A stretch of 10,269 bases of DNA. It comes from Nitrospirota bacterium (lineage in GTDB: Bacteria; Nitrospinota_A; UBA7883; JACRGQ01). Positions 1 through 5,214 of the stretch are shown piece after piece (the first letter of the stretch is position 1; each line of letters begins with the position of its first letter). The stretch lies in assembly GCA_024275775.1 (NCBI GenBank), contig JAJRYM010000099.1:1-10269 (forward strand), given 5' to 3'. The notes below the pieces were generated by a model, which was given only the letters and a program-made list of their open reading frames with translations, made no database searches and was not told the origin of the DNA. The translations under genes were made by a program, and so were the position numbers.

Positions 1-270
1 CGAATGTTGCTTTTGGACAGCAGGCTTCTTCTACCTCTGGAAAAAACGCTCCTTGCACAGCTTTCCGCCATAGAGCAGAAAGTCACGGACGCAGGCAACG
101 TGATATTTACGGTCGCTCCTTCCGCCTCGCATCACGCCGATGTGGCATGGGCGATGATTCTGGCCTGCCGCGCCTCGCGCGAAACCGCCCGCCAGGCGGT
201 CAGCTATCAGTCGATAGCGCAGAGAACCGGCCGGTTCGTTAAACCCGCAACAGGAACATGGAGATGGTAA
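1..270 (+). CDS. Phage terminase large subunit, C-terminal fragment (Mu gp28-like)
   Basis: This is the last 89 codons of a gene that starts left of the window; the frame is open from base 1 and stops at TAA 268-270. The visible part ends in a stretch reading H-H-A-D-V-A-W-A-M-I-L-A-C-R-A (about residues 43-57 of the fragment). Mu-type large terminases commonly finish their RNase H-like nuclease domain with an H-x-D-x-x-W-A-x-x-L-A motif, in which the Asp is one of the metal-binding acidic residues. The full protein would be the ATPase/nuclease that cuts and pumps phage DNA into the prohead through the portal. The position directly before a DUF935 portal gene is the Mu order (gp28, gp29) and supports the call. 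The ATPase domain is outside the window, so the assignment rests on this tail motif and on context. The ATG at position 4 is internal and is not a likely start. Confidence 0.7.
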   Translation, partial: RMLLLDSRLLLPLEKTLLAQLSAIEQKVTDAGNVIFTVAPSASHHADVAWAMILACRASRETARQAVSYQSIAQRTGRFVKPATGTWRW

Positions 271-274
271 CAGG

Positions 275-1510
275 ATGAACAGCAAACGTACCCTCATTTC
301 TAAAATCGGGATTGTAGACGCCTCCACCGGCCATTGGCGCGGCTACCCGTCCCGCAACCTCACGCCCGCCGGTCTTTCCGCCGTTCTCAAAGAGCTGGAC
401 GCCGGCTACACGCGCAACGCCATGGAACTGTTCGACGAGATGGAGGAAAAAGATCTCCATCTCGCAACCGTCATGCAAACCCGCGTTTCGGCCGCCGCTT
501 CCATCCCCCGCAAAATTATCCCCGCGAGCGATGGCGGGACGGCATTGAAGCACGCCGATTTCATACGGTCGGTATGGGAAAGGCTCGAAGGCAAAACACG
601 GCTTCTGCACGACATCCTCATGTCCATAGGAAGAGGTTTTTCCATATCGGAAATCATGTACGAACCGCGCGGGGACGATCTTGTCGCCACGCGGATAAAG
701 TTCTGCCCGCAGTCGCTTTTCAGTTTCGCCGATCCCGAAAAACCCGGCGCCATGCTCGATTTCCCCCGCTATCTCCCGTACGGCGAGACGAAGGGAAGGA
801 AACTCCCGCGCGATAAATTCATTTTTCATACGCATCGGGAATCTGCCGGCACCCCGCTCAGAGGAGGCCTTTATCGCGGCCTCGCCTGGTATTACCTGTT
901 CACGAACTATTCGATAAAGGACTGGATGTCCTTCATGGATCTGTACGGCATCCCTCTCCGCATCGGTAAATTCAAACCGTCGGCCAACGAGAAATCGCGC
1001 GATATTCTAAGGCAGGCCGTAAGAAACCTGGGGTCGGACGCCGCCGCCGTCATCAGCGAGGATACGACCATAGAGTTCATCGAATCCAAACTTTCCGGCG
1101 GGCACGACCTCTTTCAGAGCGCCGTGGAGTTTTTCAATTTTCAGAAGAGCAAACGGGTGCTGGGGCAGACGCTCACTACAGAACAGGGCAAAACCGGCTC
1201 CTACTCGCTCGGCACGGTTCACGACCGCGTACGGCACGACATAATCCGTTTCGACTGCGCGTCGCTGGATGAAACGCTTACACGCGACCTCATAATCCCG
1301 CTTATAAAAGCAAACTTCGGCGAGCAGGAAAGGTATCCCCGCTTCGCCACCGACGCGGACGACTACCGCACCCGCACCGAAAGGCTGGACGACCTCAAAA
1401 AACTGCACGATATGGGCGTGCCGGTTTCCCTCGCAGAACTTTACCGAACGGCTGGCGTCGGCGAACCGTCGGAAACCGAAAACGTTCTTGCGAAAGAAGG
1501 CGTGAAATGA
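275..1510 (+). CDS. Phage portal protein, DUF935 family (Mu gp29-like)
   Basis: This is a full-length portal protein of 411 aa, within the usual size range of DUF935 portals. The dodecameric portal sits at one capsid vertex, is the channel for DNA packaging and joins head to tail. Family signatures visible: the early L-F-D-E-M-E-E-K-D-x-H-L segment (residues 52-63) followed by T-R (69-70); S-I-G-R-G-F-S-I-S-E-I-M-Y-E (117-130); the F-I-F-H region (182-185) with R-G-G-L-Y-R-G (196-202); D-L-Y-G-I-P-L-R-I-G-K (222-232); and V-L-G-Q-T-L-T-T (295-302) followed by the G-T-V-H-D-x-V-R region. The ATG at 275 lies 4 nt after the terminase stop. It has a modest GGAG at 260-263 and CAGG directly in front, so coupling to terminase translation is likely. 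The 3' end overlaps the protease gene by 4 nt (ATGA). In Mu an F (gp30) minor head gene follows the portal, but here there is none. Confidence 0.93.
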   Translation: MNSKRTLISKIGIVDASTGHWRGYPSRNLTPAGLSAVLKELDAGYTRNAMELFDEMEEKDLHLATVMQTRVSAAASIPRKIIPASDGGTALKHADFIRSVWERLEGKTRLLHDILMSIGRGFSISEIMYEPRGDDLVATRIKFCPQSLFSFADPEKPGAMLDFPRYLPYGETKGRKLPRDKFIFHTHRESAGTPLRGGLYRGLAWYYLFTNYSIKDWMSFMDLYGIPLRIGKFKPSANEKSRDILRQAVRNLGSDAAAVISEDTTIEFIESKLSGGHDLFQSAVEFFNFQKSKRVLGQTLTTEQGKTGSYSLGTVHDRVRHDIIRFDCASLDETLTRDLIIPLIKANFGEQERYPRFATDADDYRTRTERLDDLKKLHDMGVPVSLAELYRTAGVGEPSETENVLAKEGVK

Positions 1511-2478
1511 AACGGTCGGTCTTGATTGTTCCGAAAGGTTCTTTCCCGCATAAGCGAGGCACGCAGGTTATAGACGATGCCGCTCTCGACAGAATGTTCC
1601 GCGCGCTTGGAAAGCTGGGGCGGGATATTCCGGTCGATTTCGGCCACCAGTCGTTTTTCAGGAAAAATGCCGCCCCGGCTGGCAGACTTACGGCAGGCTC
1701 CGTGCGCATCGCGCCGGACGGTCTGCGCGGAACCGTCGAATGGAGTCCAAAAGCGGAAGAGCTTATCCGCACCCGTCAATACCGCTACCTTTCGCCTGTG
1801 TTCGCCTACAACCCGGCGCATTCCGCTAACGGCAACCTGCACATAGAAAGAATTTTAGGCCTCGGCCTTACCAACCACCCGAACATCCCGGCAATGAAGC
1901 CGTTGTTTAACCAGATTCATATGGAGGAAAAGATGGATGAATTTCTTGCACAATTAAAGGAAGCTCTCGCGCTTCCGGAAGAGGCCGATGTCGGCGCGGT
2001 CTCCGAAGCCGTTTTCGCAAAACTCGGCGAGATCGAGCCGTTGCGGAAAGCCGTTTCTGCCGTCGGAGCGGCACTCGGCCTTCCTGAGCCCGCTTCGCCG
2101 GAGGATGTCGCCTCCGCCGCCGAAGAAAAGCTTTCGGCGGTAGCCAATACCGGCTCTCTTCCCACGCTCGAAGAATGGAAAGCTCTCAGCGAAGAGCTGG
2201 ACGCGATGAAAGGGCGCGAGGTGGCAAGGAAAATCGGCGAGGCCGTCTCTTCGGGAAAACTTCTGCCCGCCCAGCGGGAATGGGCTTTGGCCTACGCCGC
2301 TTCCGACCCGTCCGGCTTTGCGAACTTTCTCGCCAACAGCAGGCCTGTTGTCGCTATGGGCGAGCTGGTGGATGCCGGCCGCCCGGCCTCAGATAAAAGT
2401 CCGCTCGACCCGGCGCAGGAAAAAATCAACTCTCTCCTGGGAATTCCCAGGGAGCTACACGAAAAGTTCAACCAGTAA
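1507..2478 (+). CDS. Prohead protease with C-terminal scaffold region (Mu gpI-like)
   Basis: A 323-aa protein of the Mu-like prophage I family. The N-terminal half (residues 1 to about 125) carries the protease signatures: a P-K-G-S-F start, I-P-V-D-F-G-H-Q at 41-48, A-P-A-G-R at 56-60, D-G-L-R-G-T-V-E-W at 71-79 and the Y-R-Y-L-S-P-V-F block at 92-99. His47 and Ser96 are the obvious candidates for the serine-protease catalytic pair; this is inference from conservation, not shown here. Residues 143-323 are Ala/Glu-rich and helical, with a family-typical G-K-L-L-P-A-Q-R-E-W stretch, and would serve as scaffold. An internal in-frame start at 1933 probably makes this half separately, as for Mu I and Z. 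The protein would act inside the procapsid, degrading scaffold and itself during maturation. The ATG overlaps the portal stop (ATGA, 1507-1510), indicating coupled translation. Confidence 0.9.
   Translation: MKRSVLIVPKGSFPHKRGTQVIDDAALDRMFRALGKLGRDIPVDFGHQSFFRKNAAPAGRLTAGSVRIAPDGLRGTVEWSPKAEELIRTRQYRYLSPVFAYNPAHSANGNLHIERILGLGLTNHPNIPAMKPLFNQIHMEEKMDEFLAQLKEALALPEEADVGAVSEAVFAKLGEIEPLRKAVSAVGAALGLPEPASPEDVASAAEEKLSAVANTGSLPTLEEWKALSEELDAMKGREVARKIGEAVSSGKLLPAQREWALAYAASDPSGFANFLANSRPVVAMGELVDAGRPASDKSPLDPAQEKINSLLGIPRELHEKFNQ
1923..1927 (+). promoter_or_regulatory. Internal ribosome binding site for the scaffold start
   Basis: A perfect GGAGG lies inside the protease gene, followed by AAAAG and then an in-frame ATG at 1933. 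The Shine-Dalgarno overlaps the codons of protease residues 139-141. It is stronger than the site in front of several independent genes in this window. It sits exactly at the junction between the protease domain and the helical scaffold part. Confidence 0.7.
1933..2478 (+). CDS. Scaffold protein from internal in-frame start (Mu Z-like)
   Basis: This reading shares the frame and stop of the protease gene and would give a 181-aa protein starting M-D-E-F-L-A-Q-L-K. The evidence is the strong GGAGG 5 nt upstream and the domain boundary at this point. The product is rich in Ala, Glu and Leu, has no visible catalytic motif and is predicted by eye to be largely helical, as expected of a capsid scaffold. 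In phage Mu the scaffold Z is expressed from the 3' part of gene I in just this way, so the arrangement is known for the family; its use here is inferred from sequence. The scaffold would co-assemble with the major head protein and be removed by the full-length protease. Residue 143 of the protease is residue 1 of the scaffold. Confidence 0.65.
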   Translation: MDEFLAQLKEALALPEEADVGAVSEAVFAKLGEIEPLRKAVSAVGAALGLPEPASPEDVASAAEEKLSAVANTGSLPTLEEWKALSEELDAMKGREVARKIGEAVSSGKLLPAQREWALAYAASDPSGFANFLANSRPVVAMGELVDAGRPASDKSPLDPAQEKINSLLGIPRELHEKFNQ

Positions 2479-2490
2479 AGGAGAACAGAA

Positions 2491-3141
2491 ATGGCAGTAT
2501 TGATTAAGGACAGAAAAACCGAAAGAAAACAGGGTATTCTTTTCGCCCTGCCGGTCGCGGCCGGGGCGCATATCTACGCCGGTTCGCTCGTAAGCGTGAA
2601 CGCCAACGGCTACGTTGTGCCGGCTTCCGATACGGCGGGGCACGCTTTTCTCGGCGTTGCCCGCAAGGAAGCGGATAACTCCGCCGGAGCCGACGGCGCC
2701 CGCAACTGCGAAGGCTACATGGCCGGCCTTTTCGAGATGAACTCCACCGGCGTAACGCAGGCCGACCTCGCGGCGGAAGCTTACGTGGCGGATGATAACA
2801 CCGTAGGCACAGGCATAATCGCCCAGCCGGTTAACGTAACCGGCGTCGTGCTGGAAAGAACTCCGCTTTCGGCGGGAGGCGCGCACGCTTTGGCGTTTAC
2901 CGCCGCGGGGAGCCTGCTTGCGTGGGGCGGCGGTGCCGGAGTCGCCGCGTCGGCCGACGGGGTCTATACCCTCACCGCGCCCGACGGCGCCACCATAAAG
3001 GCCGTTGTGACATTCGCTTCGCTTCCGGTCGCAGACCAGACAGATAATATCCAGTTGCGCCGCGTCCGGGCTGGAAGAATCATCGAAATAGTCTCGGCCG
3101 GTTCAATCTTTCTTGATATTTCAACACCGGCGCGGAGCTGA
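2491..3141 (+). CDS. Capsid decoration/cement-like protein with inserted beta module
   Basis: A 216-aa protein between the protease/scaffold and the major head protein, where Mu-like phages often carry a small head-decoration (cement) protein. The N-terminal part fits that type: hydrophobic loading segment at residues 16-37, G-Y-V-V-P-A-S-D-T at 40-48, F-L-G-V-A at 53-57, D-N-S-A-G-A-D-G at 62-69, and V-T-Q-A-D with Y-V-A-D-D-N-T-V at 88-105. The C-terminal R-V-R-A-G-R-I-I-E-I (191-200) is the usual end of the same domain. Between them sits an extra module of about 77 residues (113-189) that resembles part of the gene starting at 9506. Without it the protein would be about 139 aa, a more usual cement length. 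The product would bind the outside of the mature capsid. The start is well supported by AAAGGAG at 2477-2483. The family call is from motif memory and position, not a search. Confidence 0.7.
   Translation: MAVLIKDRKTERKQGILFALPVAAGAHIYAGSLVSVNANGYVVPASDTAGHAFLGVARKEADNSAGADGARNCEGYMAGLFEMNSTGVTQADLAAEAYVADDNTVGTGIIAQPVNVTGVVLERTPLSAGGAHALAFTAAGSLLAWGGGAGVAASADGVYTLTAPDGATIKAVVTFASLPVADQTDNIQLRRVRAGRIIEIVSAGSIFLDISTPARS
2827..3057 (+). repeat. Shared beta-rich module, copy 1 (in the cement-like protein)
   Basis: This stretch encodes residues 113-189 of the cement-like protein. It opens with PVNVTGVV, has F-T-A-A-G-S-L-L-A-W (137-146), D-G-V-Y-T-L (156-161) and ends A-S-L-P-V-A-D-Q-T-D-N-I-Q-L (176-189). 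The same signature recurs in order in the protein starting at 9506. The first 24 bases match the second copy at 22 positions (differences at 2832 and 2844); the rest has diverged and is recognisable only as protein. Alternating hydrophobic residues suggest beta strands, so an Ig-like or similar sandwich domain is a reasonable guess. Confidence 0.75.
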
Positions 3142-3230
3142 CGGGGAAATGCCTACCCTCAATCCCACCTATACGCGGTCCTCGCAAGGACGTCCTCCCC
3201 GTCGCTTCGTGTCGTCAACGCGCGCGCGTG

Positions 3231-3262
3231 CCGCTTGCGGGCTCTTCGGAGCCCGCCGGCGG
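3231..3262 (+). other. Strong UUCG-tetraloop RNA hairpin before the head gene
   Basis: A perfect 8-bp stem GCGGGCTC (3237-3244) and GAGCCCGC (3249-3256) is capped by TTCG (3245-3248), an exceptionally stable RNA tetraloop. The stem is extended by CCGC (3231-3234) pairing with GCGG (3259-3262), with a G-U pair and one mismatch between the two parts. No run of T follows (CGAATAATCCC), so it is not a classical intrinsic terminator. It is more likely a stabiliser, processing site or partial attenuator ahead of the capsid gene. Confidence 0.65.
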
Positions 3263-3280
3263 CGAATAATCCCAATCTTC

Positions 3281-3287
3281 AAAGGAG
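3281..3287 (+). promoter_or_regulatory. Ribosome binding site deciding the head-protein start
   Basis: AAAGGAG is followed by AAACA and then ATG at 3293. This near-consensus site fixes the start 33 codons upstream of the GTG at 3392 where homology to the gpT family would begin. That GTG has no purine-rich site in front of it (CGCCCTCCTCGGC). Confidence 0.7.
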
Positions 3288-3292
3288 AAACA

Positions 3293-4282
3293 ATGAAATA
3301 CGCAGTCTCTGCTCTCGCCGCTTTGCTGGCTTTCATCTTTCACGGCCACGATCAGCCCGCGAGCCTTATCGAGCAATTCGCCCTCCTCGGCGTGGTTATA
3401 AACCAGAACACGCTTCAATCCGTCTATACCGGTTTCAATACCGTCTTCCAGCAGGCTTACGACGGCGCCGCCACAATTTTAAGACAGCTTGCCGTTATCG
3501 TTCCGTCATCGACCAGGCAGGAGGAGTACAAATGGCTCGGCCAGTTCCCCGGCTTGCGCGAGTGGATAGGCGAGCGCGTCGTAAAAGACCTTTCGGTTGA
3601 CGGGTTCGTGATTAAAAACCGCGATTTCGAGGCCACCGTGGCGGTTGACCGGAACGACATAGAAGACGATACGATAGGCCTCTACCGCCCGATGATAGAA
3701 CAGCTCGGCGAATCGGCCAAACAGCACCCGGACGAGCTAATTTTCGACCTGCTGGTCAAAGGTTTCGCGGCCAACGGGTTTGATGGCGTTCCTTTCTTTT
3801 CATTGTCCCACCCGAACGGCGAGCTTCCCGCATGGAGCAACACCGGCGTGGACGTTCTAAGCGCCACGGCCTACGAAACGGCGCGCTCGCAGATGATGTC
3901 GATGGTAAACGAAGAAGGCCGCCCGCTTCGGATAATTCCTGATATGCTCATCGTTCCGCCCCAGCTCGAGGCGACCGCCAGAAACATTCTGCGCGCCGAC
4001 CTCACCACCAACGGCGAAACCAATATCTGGAAAGATTCGGCCGACCTGCTGGTCGCGCCCGAACTCGCCGCCAACCCGACTTACTGGTTCCTGGCCGACC
4101 TGAAACACGCCGCGAAACCGTTCATCTTCCAGAACCGGCGCGACCCGCAGTTTGTGGCGAAGGTAAACCCGGACGACGAAAACGTCTTTATGCGCAGGGA
4201 GTACGTTTACGGCGTCGATTACCGAGGCAACGCCGGCTACGGCCTGCCTCATCTCGTTTTCGGCTCTACAGGCGGCGTCTGA
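3293..4282 (+). CDS. Major head (capsid) protein, Mu gpT-like
   Basis: A 329-aa protein whose body matches the Mu gpT major head subunit: I-N-Q-N-T-L-Q-S-V-Y-T-G-F (residues 36-48), V-P-S-S-T-R-Q-E-E-Y-K-W-L-G-Q-F-P (70-86), R-E-W-I-G-E-R-V-V-K (89-98), the N-R-D-F-E-A-T-V-A-V-D-R run (109-120), I-E-D-D-T-I-G (123-129), H-P-D-E-L-I-F (145-151) and D-G-V-P-F-F-S-L-S-H-P-N-G (164-176). Hundreds of copies would form the icosahedral shell around the scaffold. The odd part is the N-terminus. From the ATG with the good ribosome site, 33 residues including A-V-S-A-L-A-A-L-L-A-F-I-F (4-16) precede the point where the family normally begins. A GTG at 3392 would give a 296-aa protein close to Mu gpT length but has no ribosome site. 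The extension may be a propeptide, a fused small gene, or lineage-specific sequence. Hairpins flank the gene on both sides. Confidence 0.92.
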   Translation: MKYAVSALAALLAFIFHGHDQPASLIEQFALLGVVINQNTLQSVYTGFNTVFQQAYDGAATILRQLAVIVPSSTRQEEYKWLGQFPGLREWIGERVVKDLSVDGFVIKNRDFEATVAVDRNDIEDDTIGLYRPMIEQLGESAKQHPDELIFDLLVKGFAANGFDGVPFFSLSHPNGELPAWSNTGVDVLSATAYETARSQMMSMVNEEGRPLRIIPDMLIVPPQLEATARNILRADLTTNGETNIWKDSADLLVAPELAANPTYWFLADLKHAAKPFIFQNRRDPQFVAKVNPDDENVFMRREYVYGVDYRGNAGYGLPHLVFGSTGGV

Positions 4283-4300
4283 TAAAGAAGCTTCATAAAA

Positions 4301-4324
4301 GGGGCCGCGCTCTTCGGCGGCTCC
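4301..4324 (+). terminator. Possible weak terminator or processing hairpin after the head gene
   Basis: GGGGCCGC (4301-4308) can pair with GCGGCTCC (4317-4324), giving 8 bp with one G-U pair and an 8-base loop. An A-rich stretch (CATAAAA) lies in front, and CGCTTTA follows. The short T run makes full termination doubtful, and the downstream gene continues the same operon with its own AGGAG at 4332-4336. Partial termination would lower neck-protein transcripts relative to capsid. Confidence 0.4.
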
Positions 4325-4340
4325 GCTTTACAGGAGTTCA

Positions 4341-4775
4341 ATGATGGCATACTCAACGCAGTCGGATATTCTCGAAAGGCTGGATCAAGCCACGCTCGTA
4401 CAGCTTACCGACAGAAACGGCACGGGGCAGGTGGACGGCTCGCTTGTCGCCAACGCCATAGCCGGCGCCGACGCTCTTATAGATAGTCTCGTATCGCCCG
4501 TTTACCGGGTGCCGCTGTCGTCGGTTCCGCCGGTCATACGGGAACATTCGGCGACGATAGCGATTTATCGGCTTTATCTGTACCGCTCGATAGATCCCGG
4601 CGTATGGAAAGAAGCCTACGCGAAGGCTGTGGAGTTCCTTCGGCTCGTGGCCGAAAGGAAAGCGACGCTGGAAGGAGTTTCGCCCGCGCCGTCGGAGTCG
4701 GATTCGATTTCCCGCTCGTCCGAATTCAGTTCCGCCGAGCGGCGGTTCTCGCGCGACAAACTGAAGGGGTGGTGA
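4341..4775 (+). CDS. DUF1320 head-completion/neck protein (Mu gp36-like)
   Basis: A protein of 144 aa, the usual size for the DUF1320/Mu gp36 family. Diagnostic features are M-A-Y-S-T-Q-S-D-I at the start, Q-L-T-D (21-24), a V-D-G segment (31-33), the A-I-A-G-A-D-A-L-I-D-S-L-V run (39-51), Y-R-V-P-L (55-59), V-P-P-V-I-R (62-67) and the I-Y-R-L-Y-L-Y segment (75-81). Such proteins are thought to form a connector ring below the portal, similar to the adaptor of other tailed phages; this is family knowledge. The gene begins ATGATG. The second ATG (4344) is 7 nt after AGGAG and gives the family-typical M-A-Y start, so it may be the true start, with one residue less. The C-terminal Ser/Arg-rich tail (114-140) is likely flexible. 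The stop overlaps the next start (TGATG, 4773-4777). Confidence 0.87.
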   Translation: MMAYSTQSDILERLDQATLVQLTDRNGTGQVDGSLVANAIAGADALIDSLVSPVYRVPLSSVPPVIREHSATIAIYRLYLYRSIDPGVWKEAYAKAVEFLRLVAERKATLEGVSPAPSESDSISRSSEFSSAERRFSRDKLKGW

Positions 4776-5206
4776 TGTACACTACCAACCAGTTGGAAGA
4801 CGCTATCGTCGCCGTACTTCAATCAGTTGCGCTCAACGCCCGCTCGTATTACAGCGAGCCTTCCGGTGAGCGGTTTCTTAAAGAGGTTGCCGAAACTCCG
4901 TTGGTGCTGGTGGTGTGGGACCGCGCCGCGCCGTCCCGCCTCGCCACGGCGTCGCTCAAGGGAACCGATTTCTTTTTTCAGCTTTACGTTGTGGCGCGCA
5001 ACCTCCGCTCCCCTTCGTCCGCCGCGCGGGGAGACGTTTCCGGCTCCGGCGTTTATTCGGCGCTCAATACCGTTCGGCAGACGCTGGCCGGCAACAGCCT
5101 TGGCCTCAACGTCCAGCCTCTGCGATGGGTTTCGGAAAAGCCGTACGCCCGCGACGCGAGGCAGTCGGTCTATATCCAGGAATGGAAACTACAGGTTTTT
5201 GAATAG
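4775..5206 (+). CDS. DUF1834 head-tail joining protein (Mu gp37-like)
   Basis: A 143-aa protein following the gp36-like gene, exactly the Mu order. It has an N-terminal helix (L-E-D-A-I-V-A-V-L, residues 7-15), a central strand T-P-L-V-L-V-V-W (41-48), F-F-F-Q-L-Y-V-V-A-R-N (66-76), and the family-like G-V-Y-S-A-L-N-T-V-R-Q-T-L-A-G segment (92-106) followed by L-G-L-N-V-Q-P-L (109-116). The C-terminus Y-I-Q-E-W-K-L-Q-V (133-141) is typical of tail-terminator-like folds. The likely role is closing the neck or tail end during head-tail joining. The frame extends upstream to 4604, but the ATG at 4775 is chosen because it overlaps the previous stop, has AAGGGG just in front (4764-4769), and gives the family length. 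Confidence 0.75.
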   Translation: MYTTNQLEDAIVAVLQSVALNARSYYSEPSGERFLKEVAETPLVLVVWDRAAPSRLATASLKGTDFFFQLYVVARNLRSPSSAARGDVSGSGVYSALNTVRQTLAGNSLGLNVQPLRWVSEKPYARDARQSVYIQEWKLQVFE

Positions 5207-5214
5207 GGGGAAAG

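Larger units (their letters stand above)
3142..3292 (+). promoter_or_regulatory. Structured 5' leader of the major head gene
   Basis: This is the longest non-coding gap in the window, in a block where genes otherwise touch. It holds four inverted repeats: a small hairpin at 3178-3191 (GTCCT, loop CGCA, AGGAC), the overlapping palindrome AGGACGTCCT at 3187-3196, the 12-base palindrome ACGCGCGCGCGT at 3218-3229, and a strong UUCG-capped hairpin at 3231-3262. It ends in AAAGGAG (3281-3287), five bases before the ATG at 3293. I see no convincing -35/-10 pair. The frame of the head gene stays open through the gap (from 3113), but the Arg-rich translation has no family features, so I treat it as non-coding. 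Likely roles are mRNA stability, processing or boosting of capsid expression; this is inference. Confidence 0.5.

Noticed and set aside
239..835. Minus-strand open frame of 198 codons
   Set aside because: It is fully antisense to the well-supported portal gene.
3236..3270. Possible promoter TTGCGG ... AATAAT before the head gene
   Set aside because: The spacing is about 23 nt, and the proposed -35 box lies inside the UUCG hairpin. Not convincing.
3113..3292. Upstream extension of the head gene (starts at 3113 or 3149)
   Set aside because: The frame is open, but the added residues are Arg-rich, overlap the cement gene or hairpins, and lack family features; AAAGGAG at 3281-3287 strongly favours ATG 3293.
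3392..3394. GTG as the start of the major head protein
   Set aside because: It matches the family's N-terminus and length, but the bases in front are pyrimidine-rich with no ribosome site. Kept as an alternative only.
4604..4774. Longer N-terminus for the gp37-like protein
   Set aside because: It would overlap almost 60 codons of the gp36-like gene in another frame; ATG 4775 gives the family length and a stop/start overlap.
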